From Marinomonas shanghaiensis (GTDB lineage: Bacteria > Pseudomonadota > Gammaproteobacteria > Pseudomonadales > Marinomonadaceae), in contig NZ_QGOK01000001.1 of the NCBI RefSeq assembly GCF_003259175.1, forward strand, positions 1 to 64,000: a stretch of 64,000 bases of DNA. Reading direction: 5' to 3'. The notes under the pieces are model-generated. The model worked only from the letters and a program-made list of their open reading frames with translations, was not told the origin of the DNA and did no database searches. This document shows positions 8,463 to 18,140 of this stretch, one piece after another. Each line of letters opens with the position of its first letter. Within the stretch, counting starts at the first letter, position 1. Made by a program: the position numbers and the translations under genes.

Positions 8463-9563
8463 TTACTCCGTAATATTGACAGTAAAGGTACCTGTAGGTG
8501 TCACTGGAAGGTACTTTTGATAAAAGTTCAAATAGTTTTGTTCTGGATTGATGTCCTTGAACAAACTTGGGTACATGGATTTTGCCATGTATTGTGCCAT
8601 AGATGCGTCAAGAATGGTTCGAGAAGCGCCTTGGTAAATACCGTAGACTTGATTGTTTTCTACCGCAGGAATTTGGCTCCAGCCTGGGCGTTTGGTAAAG
8701 CCTTGGAGACGTGACGCCGCAAGTTTGCGATCAATACCTTGTCCCATTGGAAAAGCATCGCCTTTTATGCCAGACTCTGTTCCAGCAAGAAAAATCACTT
8801 CCGGTTTTGACGCCAGTACCTGTTCAGGATTCATTGGCCCCCACCACTCAACAAAAGGCGCTGCAATGTTATCACCGCCAAGCATGGTAATCATAGCGCC
8901 CCACATATTTTTTCCGTAAGTGAAGCTGTACTGTTCAGGGCCTTTATTACCAAATTCAACGTATGTTCTAGGCTTTGGTAAGTTGGCTGCTTCAATGCGC
9001 TGTAAGGTAGATTCGATGGTGTTTTTATAGTCGTCAGCAATGTCCTTGGCGCGTTTTTCTTGCCCTGTTAATTGGCCAATGATGTGCGTGCTTTTAATAT
9101 GACGATCAAGGGTTTGAGCGTTATAGTCTATTACGACAATTGGAATACCCGCCTCTTCAAGACGATCGACATCCATCCCCAAACCTTTGTACTGCCAATC
9201 GGCTAGTAAAATAACGCTCGGTTTAAGGCTCAATACTTTTTCAATGGAGAAGGTCTGTGCTTCCACTTCGCCAACGTCGGGGATCTCTTTCAGAGAGGGA
9301 CGATAATCCGTATAAAGAGTCCAGCTTGCTGGACGCCATCCTTCCCAAGTGTCACGAGACAAGCCAACCACATTATCAAAGGCTTTTTCTGTGCCGATTG
9401 CCATATAGTCTTCGGCATAAAAACCCAATATGACGCGTTTTGCAGGCAGATCCACTTCTACTTTTCTATCGAGTACATCATTGATTACCGTTACTTTTGC
9501 TTCTAATGAACCTGCAAAAGTTGAGAGACCTAACACAAGGGTAAGGAGTGCGCGTAGAGCCAT
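8463..9563 (-). CDS. periplasmic iron-siderophore binding protein, FecB/FhuD type
   Basis: A 366-residue periplasmic solute-binding protein. It has a clear Sec signal (MALRALLTLVLGLSTFAGSLEA) followed by the class III binding-protein fold: VTVINDVLDRKVEVDLPAKRV at the N-terminus and SIEKVLSLKPSVILLAD in the first lobe. It would deliver the ferric siderophore to the FecCD-type permease downstream. The ATG at 9563 has AGGA eight bases upstream; the upstream extension to 9629 would bury the signal peptide and starts at TTG. It is the first gene of the minus-strand operon and is divergent from entC, sharing a Fur-box-rich promoter. Confidence 0.88.
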   Translation of the reverse strand: MALRALLTLVLGLSTFAGSLEAKVTVINDVLDRKVEVDLPAKRVILGFYAEDYMAIGTEKAFDNVVGLSRDTWEGWRPASWTLYTDYRPSLKEIPDVGEVEAQTFSIEKVLSLKPSVILLADWQYKGLGMDVDRLEEAGIPIVVIDYNAQTLDRHIKSTHIIGQLTGQEKRAKDIADDYKNTIESTLQRIEAANLPKPRTYVEFGNKGPEQYSFTYGKNMWGAMITMLGGDNIAAPFVEWWGPMNPEQVLASKPEVIFLAGTESGIKGDAFPMGQGIDRKLAASRLQGFTKRPGWSQIPAVENNQVYGIYQGASRTILDASMAQYMAKSMYPSLFKDINPEQNYLNFYQKYLPVTPTGTFTVNITE

Positions 9564-9825
9564 CAAGAATATCCTTTTATTGAGAATGATTTTTGTTTGG
9601 CATCTTACTGATAGAGCGGAATTTAGCAAGTGCTTTATTAAGATTTAAGGTGTATTTAAGAATCATTATTAAAATTACGTTTGTTTTATCAAGGGTTTTA
9701 GTTTCTCACCTTAGTTGTCAGGTGATGACAAAAAATTTACACCAAGTCTTCATATGTATCAATTGCAAGTGATTATCATTAGCTTTATCATATTTTTGAT
9801 AATGGTTATCATTTATGGAGACTTT
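9564..9825. promoter_or_regulatory. divergent Fur-regulated promoter region, fecB-like / entC
   Basis: This gap holds several Fur-box-like stretches: GATAATGGTTATCATTT at 9798-9814 (about 14 of 19 matches to the consensus by eye), GATTATCATT at 9771-9780, AGAATCATTATT around 9659-9670 and GAGAATGATTTTT at 9582-9594. The first two face entC and the latter two the minus-strand uptake operon. An open frame that runs through the entC boxes encodes a run of Ile and Phe and is an artefact of the operator. Confidence 0.75.
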
Positions 9826-11001
9826 ATGGACAGTACTTTCCAAGACTATGCGGGCGCGTTAGCAATAAACCAATCTAAAAATGATGTTTTTTTATTCAAT
9901 TCAAATGGCAATCTCGTACGCGGCAATGGTGTTAGTCAGCGGCTTTCTGTTCCGATTTTGTCGCCTGATTTTAATCAAGAAGTGCAAGCCGTCTTTAGAC
10001 GGGAGCGTAATAGGGGTATAGCGAATCCTATCCTCGTTGGAGCTATCCCTTTTGATATGAGGCAGCCAACACACTTGATTGCCCCAGACTGGTCTGAGCG
10101 AATAAACGCTTTAGGCTACAGTTTGTCGCCTTTTATGGATGAAGGTTTTACGCACCGAGTTATGGAGCATCGTTTTTCGCCGGATCATAATGATTTTTTG
10201 GCAATGATAGAACAGGCCTTGTCGATTTTTGAAATGGGACACTTAAAAAAAGTGGTGTTGTCAAAAGTCCTGATATTAACCTTAGATCGGATCATTGATA
10301 TTCCACGTTTGTTATCAAATATCATGGCACAAAACCCGAATGCCTATCATTTTAGTGTGCCACTTGAGCGAGACGTGTTGGTCGGTGCGAGCCCTGAACT
10401 GTTGCTTCGTAAGCAAGGTAATAAAATTTTTTCCAATCCTCTTGCAGGTTCTGCTAGGCGTTTGGATTGCCCAGATAGAGACCGTCAAGCTGCACAAACC
10501 TTGTTAGAGTCCTCAAAAGATCAGTATGAACATCGTCTTGTAGTAGAGGCCATTCGATCATCACTGTCACCACTGATTCATAACTTGCATATTCCTGATC
10601 ACCCCGAATTGATATCAACACCGACCATGTGGCATCTATCAACGCAAATTGAGGCCACGCTTGCCGATATTAATCCACCTTCCTTGTTTGAATTGATTAA
10701 ACACGTTCACCCAACGCCAGCGATGTGCGGTACGCCGACGTTAGAGGCTCAGCATTGTATTGAGAGTTTAGAGCCTCATCAGCGTGGTTGTTTTAGTGGC
10801 TTAGTTGGCTGGTGTGACTTCCAAGGGAACGGTGAGTGGGCCATCGCGATTCGTTGTGCGCAAGTGTCAGGAAATACAGCTACTTTGTTTGCAGGAGCGG
10901 GGGTTGTGCCTGATTCAAATCCAGAGAGTGAATGGTTAGAAACCAGCGCAAAAATGCGCACCATGCTGAATGCATTTGGAATAAAGGAAAATGTTATATG
11001 A
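9826..11001 (+). CDS. entC: isochorismate synthase EntC
   Basis: This 391-residue enzyme converts chorismate to isochorismate, the first step of DHB synthesis. The chorismate-binding core is visible: KVVLSKVL, VGASPELLLRK, NPLAGSARR, HPTPAMCGTP and FAGAGVVPDSNPESEW, in the order and length of E. coli EntC (391 aa). The ATG at 9826 has GGAG at 9817-9820; the longer frame from 9715 only translates Fur boxes. Its stop overlaps the entE start (ATGA), so the ent operon is translationally coupled. Iron repression through Fur is expected. Confidence 0.95.
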   Translation: MDSTFQDYAGALAINQSKNDVFLFNSNGNLVRGNGVSQRLSVPILSPDFNQEVQAVFRRERNRGIANPILVGAIPFDMRQPTHLIAPDWSERINALGYSLSPFMDEGFTHRVMEHRFSPDHNDFLAMIEQALSIFEMGHLKKVVLSKVLILTLDRIIDIPRLLSNIMAQNPNAYHFSVPLERDVLVGASPELLLRKQGNKIFSNPLAGSARRLDCPDRDRQAAQTLLESSKDQYEHRLVVEAIRSSLSPLIHNLHIPDHPELISTPTMWHLSTQIEATLADINPPSLFELIKHVHPTPAMCGTPTLEAQHCIESLEPHQRGCFSGLVGWCDFQGNGEWAIAIRCAQVSGNTATLFAGAGVVPDSNPESEWLETSAKMRTMLNAFGIKENVI

Positions 11002-12638
11002 GTATTGCTTATACACCTTGGCCTGAATCGTTTGCCAAACGATATCGGGAAAAAGGCTATTGGACGGATCGTCCACTGGTAGACTTAATTGACAATGCAC
11101 CACAAGATAACATTGCGGTTATTTGTGGTGACAGGTCGTTAAGTTACCAAGAACTGTGTTCTCAATCGAAACGATTAGCCATTTATTTACAGGATCTCGG
11201 TTTGCGAACGGGTGACACGGCTTTGGTCCAGCTGCCTAATATTGCGGAGTTTTATGTGGTGTTTTTTGCGTTAATTCGCCTAGGAGTGGCGCCGGTTAAT
11301 GCATTATTTAGTCACAACCGAAACGAATTAACCGCATACACCGAACAAATAACGCCCAAGATTCTTATCGCAAGTAATGAGCATGCCTTGTTTCGAGACA
11401 GCACTTTTTTTAAAGCGCTAAGTATGTCTTCAATGGCATTGCAGCATGTTTTGCTGGTTGGCCAATCAGAATGGTCAGAATCCCTTGGTGCGATTCTTCA
11501 TTCGTCCACAAGTCGTGTATTAAAACCATCCCCTAGCGCGGCGGATGAGGTGGCGTTTTTTCAATTGTCCGGAGGGAGCACTGGAACGCCAAAACTTATT
11601 CCAAGAACGCATAATGATTATTTTTTTAGTGTACGTCGTAGCTCGGAAATCTGTCATTTTACCGCGGCCACAAGGTATTTGTGTGCGCTGCCCTGTGCAC
11701 ACAATTTTCCCATGAGCTCTCCAGGCGCTTTTGGCGCTTTTCATGTGGGTGGCTGCGTGGTTATGTCGCCAAGTCCTGATGCGAATACGTGTTTTGAATT
11801 AATCGCGCGTCATCACGTTACGGTTGCGGCTTTGGTTCCTCCGGCTTTGGCTCTGTGGTTACAGGCGGCACCGTTTCATAAAGCGGCTTTATCTTCATTG
11901 CAGTTGATGCAGGTTGGTGGGGCAAAATTAAGCGAGAGTCTTGCTCGACAAGTGCCAGATGTACTTGGCTGTCAATTACAACAAATCCTCGGTATGGCAG
12001 AAGGGTTAGTCAATTACACCAGGCTGGATGATGACATTGAGACAATAGTAACCACGCAAGGGCGTCCTATGTGCTCGCTTGACGAGGTAAAAGTGCTAAA
12101 TGCAGAAGGTGATGAGGTGGCGAATGGGGAAGTTGGTGAGTTGGCGACTCGTGGCCCGTATACCATTCGTGGTTATTACAACGCGCCAGAACACAATGCC
12201 AAGGTGTTTGATAAAGAGGGCTTCTATCATTCTGGCGACTTAGTGCGTCGAAACGACAAAGGCTATTTGACTGTTGTCGGGCGTGATAAAGATCAAATCA
12301 ATCGTGGTGGTGAAAAGATCGCTGCAGAAGAAATAGAAAATCTTTTATTGAAGCATGAGCTGATTATGCACAGTGCCCTTGTCTCTATGCCAGACAGCAT
12401 GATGGGAGAAAAGAGCTGTGCTTTTATTGTGCCGAAAATCGCCAGTCATGGCATGAAAAGTCTCACTTTGCGTAAATATTTAAGAGGGCTGGGTGTGGCA
12501 GATTATAAAGTACCCGATCGCTTTGAGTTTATTGATTCTCTTCCCCTAACGCCCGTTGGCAAACCAAACAAGGTTGCATTGCGTGAGGTGATTCGTCAGC
12601 GCCTACAACATACTTCACAACAAAATAACATTCTATAA
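10998..12638 (+). CDS. entE: 2,3-dihydroxybenzoate-AMP ligase EntE
   Basis: A 546-residue stand-alone adenylation enzyme that activates DHB as the AMP ester and loads it on the aryl carrier domain of EntB. Motifs are FFQLSGGSTGTPKLIPRTH (ATP loop), HNFPMSSPG (the aryl-acid pocket, as in DhbE), YHSGDLVRRN and GRDKDQINRGGEKI, with the C-terminal lysine in LTPVGKPNK. The ATG at 10998 overlaps the entC stop and has AAGGA upstream. It is followed 12 bases later by entB. Confidence 0.95.
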   Translation: MSIAYTPWPESFAKRYREKGYWTDRPLVDLIDNAPQDNIAVICGDRSLSYQELCSQSKRLAIYLQDLGLRTGDTALVQLPNIAEFYVVFFALIRLGVAPVNALFSHNRNELTAYTEQITPKILIASNEHALFRDSTFFKALSMSSMALQHVLLVGQSEWSESLGAILHSSTSRVLKPSPSAADEVAFFQLSGGSTGTPKLIPRTHNDYFFSVRRSSEICHFTAATRYLCALPCAHNFPMSSPGAFGAFHVGGCVVMSPSPDANTCFELIARHHVTVAALVPPALALWLQAAPFHKAALSSLQLMQVGGAKLSESLARQVPDVLGCQLQQILGMAEGLVNYTRLDDDIETIVTTQGRPMCSLDEVKVLNAEGDEVANGEVGELATRGPYTIRGYYNAPEHNAKVFDKEGFYHSGDLVRRNDKGYLTVVGRDKDQINRGGEKIAAEEIENLLLKHELIMHSALVSMPDSMMGEKSCAFIVPKIASHGMKSLTLRKYLRGLGVADYKVPDRFEFIDSLPLTPVGKPNKVALREVIRQRLQHTSQQNNIL

Positions 12639-12650
12639 AAAAGGACCATT

Positions 12651-13535
12651 ATGAGCATTCCAACGATACTTTCTTACCCTATGCCTACCTCAGATACCTT
12701 CCCTAATCAAAAAGTGAACTGGGTGTTGGAGCCAAAGCGTGCAGTATTTTTAATCCATGATATGCAGGCTTACTTTTTGCGCTTTTATGATGCCGAGTCT
12801 GATTTAATAAAAACCTTGAAACAAAACCTTGCCGCTATCAAAGCCTATTGTCGAGCCAATGATATTCCCGTTGTGTATACCGCGCAGCCCAATGACCAGA
12901 AACCGGAAGACCGTGCTTTATTAAATGATATGTGGGGAAGTGGGCTTAATGATTTTCCTGAGTTACAGCAAGTCGTCGAAGAGTTAGCGCCAGACGAAAA
13001 AGACACGGTTTTGGTAAAGTGGCGATATAGCGCTTTTCATCGTTCTAATCTTCAAGAGCTAATGCAGAGCTGGGATCGCGATCAGTTATTGATAGGTGGG
13101 GTTTATGCACACATTGGCTGCATGATTACGGCTGCTGATGCGTTCATGCGTGATATTCAGCCTTTTATGATAGGTGATGCCTTGGCGGATTTCAGTGAAG
13201 AGGAGCATCGTCAAGCACTGGTCTATACCGGCGGTCGAACGGGTAGAGTGGTGGCGACTAAAGAGGTGCTTACCGCAACGGATGTGCCTATTACAGTACT
13301 GCATTTTGAGCAGTTTAAAGCGCAAATTTTTGCATTTTTAGACGAAGAGGATTTGCAAGAATTTGATGCCGACGAAGAGCTCATTGATTATGGCCTGGAC
13401 TCCATTCAAATCATGTCCTTGGTGTCGAAATGGAAGGCGCAAGGGGTTCATGTGTCATTTCAAGAGCTCGCAACGTCAGCAACGTTGAATGGCTGGTGGA
13501 ATCTTATTCAAAGTAAAAGAGAGTGCGCTGCATGA
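12651..13535 (+). CDS. entB: isochorismatase with aryl carrier domain, EntB
   Basis: A 294-residue bifunctional protein. Residues 1 to about 205 form an isochorismatase domain (AVFLIHDMQAYFLRFYD, LVKWRYSAFHRSNL, GVYAHIGCMITAADAFM) that makes 2,3-dihydro-DHB. The last 80 residues form an aryl carrier protein with the phosphopantetheine serine in DYGLDSIQIMSLV. The carrier presents DHB to NRPS starter condensation domains; here two such NRPSs exist. AAGGA precedes the start. No phosphopantetheinyl transferase gene was seen in the window. Confidence 0.95.
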   Translation: MSIPTILSYPMPTSDTFPNQKVNWVLEPKRAVFLIHDMQAYFLRFYDAESDLIKTLKQNLAAIKAYCRANDIPVVYTAQPNDQKPEDRALLNDMWGSGLNDFPELQQVVEELAPDEKDTVLVKWRYSAFHRSNLQELMQSWDRDQLLIGGVYAHIGCMITAADAFMRDIQPFMIGDALADFSEEEHRQALVYTGGRTGRVVATKEVLTATDVPITVLHFEQFKAQIFAFLDEEDLQEFDADEELIDYGLDSIQIMSLVSKWKAQGVHVSFQELATSATLNGWWNLIQSKRECAA

Positions 13536-14290
13536 TCAATCCACTCGACTTTTCAGGCAAAACAGTTTGGGTAACTGGCGCTGGTAGAGGAATAGGATTA
13601 GAAGTTGCTAATCAGTTTGTCTCTCTTGGTGCCAAGGTAATTGGCTTTGATTTGTCATTTGCTAACGCGTCTTATGATTTTGATTGTGTACCGCTTGATA
13701 TTAGCGATGAAAGTGCGGTTTCACACACGATTCAAAACGTGCTGTCTGATTTTCCACGATTAGATGTGCTGGTGAATGGTGCGGGAATATTGCATCTAGG
13801 GAGTCTTGAAAAGACTCGCTTTGAGGATTTCAAACACTGCTTTAACGTCAATGCGGGCGGTGCGTTTTTAATGATAAAACATACCACGCCAACGTTTAAG
13901 CGTCAGCAGGGTGGGGTGATTGTTACCATTAGCTCGAACGCTGCAAAAGTACCGCGTCAAAATATGGCGGCTTATTGCGCATCAAAAGCGGCGTTATCAG
14001 TGCTCAGTCATACCGCTGGACTAGAGCTCGCACCTTATGGCGTACGGTGTAATCTAGTGTGTCCTGGCTCCACCGATACGCCCATGCAGCGTATGTTGTG
14101 GACAAGTGATGACGCTGAGCAACACACCATCAAAGGTTTTCCAGAGCAATATAAGCTCGGTATACCCTTGGGCAAAATAGCTCAACCGAGCGATATTGCT
14201 CAAGTGGTGTTGTTTTTTGCTTGTGATATGTCGAACCATATTACCATGCAAGATGTGGTGGTGGATGGGGGAGCGACATTGAATGCTTAG
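13532..14290 (+). CDS. entA: 2,3-dihydro-2,3-dihydroxybenzoate dehydrogenase EntA
   Basis: A 252-residue short-chain dehydrogenase that oxidises dihydro-DHB to DHB with NAD+. The cofactor motif is VTGAGRGIG, followed by NGAGILHLGSL, the catalytic Ser in TISSNAA and the YCASK Tyr/Lys pair, with the family ending VVDGGATLNA. The ATG overlaps the entB stop (ATGA). It is the last gene of the entCEBA operon, which ends in a strong hairpin. Confidence 0.95.
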   Translation: MINPLDFSGKTVWVTGAGRGIGLEVANQFVSLGAKVIGFDLSFANASYDFDCVPLDISDESAVSHTIQNVLSDFPRLDVLVNGAGILHLGSLEKTRFEDFKHCFNVNAGGAFLMIKHTTPTFKRQQGGVIVTISSNAAKVPRQNMAAYCASKAALSVLSHTAGLELAPYGVRCNLVCPGSTDTPMQRMLWTSDDAEQHTIKGFPEQYKLGIPLGKIAQPSDIAQVVLFFACDMSNHITMQDVVVDGGATLNA

Positions 14291-14310
14291 TTGGAAGGAT
14301 GTTTAATTAA

Positions 14311-14348
14311 ACTAAAAAGGCGAATCAGAAATGGTTCGCCTTTTTAGT
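14311..14348. terminator. bidirectional terminator between entA and the receptor gene
   Basis: Perfect 14-base arms (ACTAAAAAGGCGAA / TTCGCCTTTTTAGT) with a 10-base loop have A and T runs on both sides. It ends the convergent entA and TonB-receptor transcripts. Confidence 0.9.
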
Positions 14349-14369
14349 ATTTGTTCTACATCTAATGAA

Positions 14370-16442
14370 TTACATGTTGTATGTGGCACTTAAGCCAACA
14401 GTACGCGTTTGACCAACAGAAGCGCGAACGGATCGTCCGCCACTGATTTCGTAAACAATGGCTTCGTCTGTTAGATTTTTAACATACCCATCTATAGTGA
14501 GGTTGCCGTTAACGTACTGTATACGAGCGTCGGTACGGATGTAGTCGCCAGCTTTATAGTCTTCTGTATTATCTAAATCAGAGTAATACTCACCAACATG
14601 AGTGGCATCCGCTCCAAAGGACCAGTGTTCACCGATATATTGAGTAAAGCCTACGCTTAAGTTCGTTTCAGGTGCGCTGGGAAGATTATTTCCTTCAGAA
14701 GATTCATAATGATCAATTTTGCTACGTAGTAATCCAATAGAGCCACGTAACTGAAGATCATCGGTAGCCCAAGCTGTGGCTTCAACTTCTAAGCCATATG
14801 TGTGTGCCGAATCAATATTATTGATGCGATCGTTATACATGGCTTGATAATCTGAGTAGTCGTTATAGAACAAAGAGGTATTCAATGTGATACCGTTAAT
14901 GAATCGACTCTTACCACTCACCTCGTAAGCAATAACTTCTTCACTGTTATAAGTATAGAACTCACGAGTCGAGTCCCATTGATAAGCTGACCCACCTGGG
15001 CTATAGCCTTTTCGTACGTTAGCTCCTAATGTTGTAGTATCTGATATTGCGTGTGTTAGGCCGATTTTTGGTAGTAGATTTGTTTCGCTATCGTCATGAT
15101 CAACGTCAGTGCGGCCATCATTAACTATAAAACGGTCTGCGTCTTCTCTTTCGAGGCGAACACCGCCAATTAGATTGGTTTTTTCAGTTATTGCGTAGTT
15201 TCCTTCTCCATATAAGGCTAATGTGGTCGTTGATGTATCGTTAAAAGTGTACCAACTTTGACCCCGGTAGGTTATGTCTGTGTCAGCGTCTTTTTTGGAC
15301 GCAAATAGACCAATAACGCCCGTTAGTGTAGCGTTGGGTTGGTTGAAAATAATGCGGTTTTCAATCGTGGTGGTGTCTTTTGTTATATCGAGTAGTGTCG
15401 TTCCGGGGTATTCGTCAAAGCTTACTTTGCTTTTTCCGTAAGCGACATATAAGGCGTTGCTGATGCCATTATCTAAATTGTAATCAATATCTATCGCAAA
15501 TGAGTCAGTTGTAGAATCTTGTAGGCGTGTGTTGCTCCCGCTGCCTAATGTTAATAGCGCCCCAGAAAAATTATTTTCTTGATCGCTCGCCCAGCTAAGA
15601 TATTCACCTTCGTACTTGTGGTGTTCAATGGACAGTTTAGCACTTAAATTTGGATTTGAAGCAGGCTTCCAGAGTAACTTTCCTCGCATATTGTAGTTTT
15701 CTGCGTCGTTTACATCGGGTCCAATATCGAGCTCATTACTTGCTTGGGCATAGTTCATCCAGCCTTCGCCTTTTGTTCCATCAAGTGCAATACGATACGC
15801 TAACTCGTCATCTATTAAGGCTCCAGAAGACATTGCTCCTAAATTATATTTTAAATTACCGTTTTCATAATGTTCGAGTCCTGCACGAACGGCGGCTTCA
15901 TCGGTAAAGGTTGGGTCGTTCGTTTTTATTACCACCGCACCTGCGATTGAGCTAGTACCTTGGGTTGTAGATTGCGGCCCACGTAACACTTCTACTTGCT
16001 GTGCATCCCACACACCACTCGGTGTGAAATTATAGCCAGACCAGTCTTGCGTGCCACCATCAATAACGGTAGATATGCGTGAGCGTGCACCGGTTATTAA
16101 GGCGTAACCTCCAGAAGCAGCCCCATTACCACTCATTCCTCGAATCGCTATATTACCAAATGATGACGTAACAACGTTTGGGGCTTGCGTTGCCAGCTCT
16201 TTTACATCTTTGGTTTCGCCACTAGCAATATCCTCACCATTAATTACAGTCACAGCCGTGGTGGTTTCTTTAATATCCTTGTCCATTTTTTCACCCGTAA
16301 TAACCAAAGCTGGAAGAGCTGTGGTCTCTTCAGCAAAAGTGCTCGATGAAACGCAAGCGGCATTAATACTGATTACCGCGAGGGCGATCTTTGATAAAGA
16401 GCTTGGTAATTGAGTGGATGAGTTTTTTTTAGAGAGATACAT
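14370..16442 (-). CDS. TonB-dependent outer-membrane receptor for catecholate siderophore
   Basis: A 690-residue receptor. It has a signal peptide (SKIALAVISINAACVSSSTFAEE), a TonB-box-like start LPALVITGE, a plug domain (VTVINGEDIASGE, VEVLRGPQSTTQGTSSIAGAV) and a 22-strand-type barrel that ends RTVGLSATYNM. Ending in Met rather than the usual aromatic residue is slightly unusual. The start at 16442 has AAGGA five bases upstream; longer frames run into the Fur box and encode a row of isoleucines. It is divergent from the esterase gene. It is the only receptor in the locus, so it probably serves the product of one or both NRPSs. Confidence 0.92.
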   Translation of the reverse strand: MYLSKKNSSTQLPSSLSKIALAVISINAACVSSSTFAEETTALPALVITGEKMDKDIKETTTAVTVINGEDIASGETKDVKELATQAPNVVTSSFGNIAIRGMSGNGAASGGYALITGARSRISTVIDGGTQDWSGYNFTPSGVWDAQQVEVLRGPQSTTQGTSSIAGAVVIKTNDPTFTDEAAVRAGLEHYENGNLKYNLGAMSSGALIDDELAYRIALDGTKGEGWMNYAQASNELDIGPDVNDAENYNMRGKLLWKPASNPNLSAKLSIEHHKYEGEYLSWASDQENNFSGALLTLGSGSNTRLQDSTTDSFAIDIDYNLDNGISNALYVAYGKSKVSFDEYPGTTLLDITKDTTTIENRIIFNQPNATLTGVIGLFASKKDADTDITYRGQSWYTFNDTSTTTLALYGEGNYAITEKTNLIGGVRLEREDADRFIVNDGRTDVDHDDSETNLLPKIGLTHAISDTTTLGANVRKGYSPGGSAYQWDSTREFYTYNSEEVIAYEVSGKSRFINGITLNTSLFYNDYSDYQAMYNDRINNIDSAHTYGLEVEATAWATDDLQLRGSIGLLRSKIDHYESSEGNNLPSAPETNLSVGFTQYIGEHWSFGADATHVGEYYSDLDNTEDYKAGDYIRTDARIQYVNGNLTIDGYVKNLTDEAIVYEISGGRSVRASVGQTRTVGLSATYNM

Positions 16443-16490
16443 ATTTTTCCTTTTTTGCATCGAAAGAGTAAAGAACCAGTTAATCTTATT

Positions 16491-16509
16491 GATAATAATA
16501 ATGATTCGC
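16491..16509. promoter_or_regulatory. Fur box between receptor and esterase operon
   Basis: GATAATAATAATGATTCGC matches the 19-base Fur consensus at about 15 positions by eye. It lies between the receptor start and the esterase start and could repress both divergent units. Confidence 0.7.
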
Positions 16510-16554
16510 AATAGTATTTGTGTGGTTTTTTGGTATTTCTGGGATTTGTAGAGG

Positions 16555-17877
16555 ATGAGAGTGTTGAATGAGAAGTCTGAGTTACCAGTCGAGCTAGAGT
16601 GTTATGGTTTAAGTCAAGACCAAATTGGCAATAAAGGATGGTGGCGGTCAGTTTTTTCTAAAGGAGCGCCTTTTATTATGGAGGAAAATGAGCTCGTTAG
16701 TTCGATATTGTTTGTTTGGCAAGATCCACAAGGCAAAGAAGCTACCTCAAATACAGCAGCAGTTTTGCTCGATGTTAACTCGATAACGGACCACCATACT
16801 TGGGATCCTGTGTGCTTGCGACGCGTCATTGGAACCGATGTTTGGCTTGGTCAATTAACTATAAACTCTAAATGGAGAGGCAGTTACTCCTTCATTCCGA
16901 TCGAAAAGCACCAGTTGCCAGATTCTGTACGACAAACGGGCGATGGTTCTAGAGAAGCGCAACGTGCTTGGTGGCTGTCTGTTGCCGTTAATCAGATTTC
17001 TGATCCATTAAATCCATTACCTGAATTGGTTTCGGGGTGGGGGGGGAGTTCACCGCTTCATCTTCCTAAAGCCACAACTGAATTGGGTTGGCAAGAATGG
17101 GATCGTGGAGAGTTGAATGCTATTCCGGTGAGTCGTGTTCATTCTATCAATTGGTCTTCAAAAGAACTGGGTAACCAGCGAACAGCTTGGCTTTTCTCGA
17201 CTGCAACGAGTGACGCACCATTGGTTATATTGCTTGACGGGCAAAAATGGGGAGCGCCAAGTGGCACACTGTCGGTTCTCCAGTATTTAACAGATACCTC
17301 TAAAATAGCACCTGCTCATTATCTTTTGGTGCCTTCAATTGATGGGCCAACTCGCTGGAAAGAGCTGAGTTGTCATCACCCTTTTTGGCAATCTTTGTTA
17401 GGTGAACTTTTGCCAATAGTAACCTCAATACTTGCTAAAGACGATTGCTCTACTACTGATTTTCTTGTCGCAGGCCAGAGCTTAGGTGGGCTTTCTGCTT
17501 TGTATGCAGGTATTACTTTTCCAGAGTGTTTTTCTAAAGTGATTAGTTTATCTGGCTCTTTTTGGTGGCCAGAAGACAGTCGAATGCAAGCACCTAATGA
17601 TACGACTTCCAGTGACGAATGGATTAAGAATGTACCTGCAAATAGCCTAGCTGACCAAATCCTAAAAAATCAAATAAGCGTTTCTCATTTACATGTTTTT
17701 TTGAATGTGGGAAGTGGCGAAGCAGATATGTGCCTATATAACGAAGCGACTTATCGAGCGATTCAGCAAAAAGGCGGTCGTGTGCATTACGAGATAGTTT
17801 GTGGTGGTCATGATTGGTTGTCTTGGCGCTCAGGCCTTACTGATGGTTTGCGATATTTAATGCCAGCTAGATCCTAA
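16555..17877 (+). CDS. fes: Fes-like ferric-siderophore esterase
   Basis: A cytoplasmic alpha/beta hydrolase of about 440 residues of the enterochelin esterase family. It has the Fes N-terminal beta domain (around DHHTWDPVCLRRVIGTDVW) and a catalytic domain with nucleophile GQSLGGLSALYAG and the terminal His in GGHDWLSW. It would hydrolyse the ester backbone of an imported cyclic or linear tri-serine siderophore to release iron, which fits the Ser-containing product of the downstream NRPS. GAGG abuts the ATG at 16555, so initiation at GTG 16561 (six-base spacing) is a realistic alternative. It heads the esterase-mbtH-NRPS-entS unit. Confidence 0.9.
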   Translation: MRVLNEKSELPVELECYGLSQDQIGNKGWWRSVFSKGAPFIMEENELVSSILFVWQDPQGKEATSNTAAVLLDVNSITDHHTWDPVCLRRVIGTDVWLGQLTINSKWRGSYSFIPIEKHQLPDSVRQTGDGSREAQRAWWLSVAVNQISDPLNPLPELVSGWGGSSPLHLPKATTELGWQEWDRGELNAIPVSRVHSINWSSKELGNQRTAWLFSTATSDAPLVILLDGQKWGAPSGTLSVLQYLTDTSKIAPAHYLLVPSIDGPTRWKELSCHHPFWQSLLGELLPIVTSILAKDDCSTTDFLVAGQSLGGLSALYAGITFPECFSKVISLSGSFWWPEDSRMQAPNDTTSSDEWIKNVPANSLADQILKNQISVSHLHVFLNVGSGEADMCLYNEATYRAIQQKGGRVHYEIVCGGHDWLSWRSGLTDGLRYLMPARS

Positions 17878-17904
17878 CTTTATTGAATTAACAGGGAGTA
17901 AAAA

Positions 17905-18129
17905 ATGAGTAATGAAGTAATTAACCCATTTGACGATGATTCTTTGGCGTTTTTGGTCTTGGTGAATGCACTGAAGCAGCACAGTTTATGGCCACTTTTT
18001 AAGGCAATACCACCAGGTTGGCAACAGGTTTTTGGACCGAGCTCTCGTGAAAATTGTCTTGAGTATGTCGAAACGAATTGGACGGATATTCGCCCTCAAA
18101 ATTCCCCTTCACTTTCTAGCGGTTCTTAA
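17905..18129 (+). CDS. MbtH-family NRPS accessory protein
   Basis: A 74-residue MbtH-like protein with all family landmarks: NPFDDD, FLVLVNALKQHSLWP, IPPGW and NWTDIRPQ. MbtH proteins bind adenylation domains and support their folding and activity. A GGGAG site precedes it and it sits 11 bases upstream of the two-module NRPS, its likely partner; it may also serve the glycine NRPS. Confidence 0.95.
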   Translation: MSNEVINPFDDDSLAFLVLVNALKQHSLWPLFKAIPPGWQQVFGPSSRENCLEYVETNWTDIRPQNSPSLSSGS

Positions 18130-18140
18130 AGAAGTTTATT

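Noticed and set aside
9715..9825. Possible N-terminal membrane segment of EntC
   Set aside because: The hydrophobic run is the translation of Fur boxes; the ribosome site and homologue length place the start at 9826.
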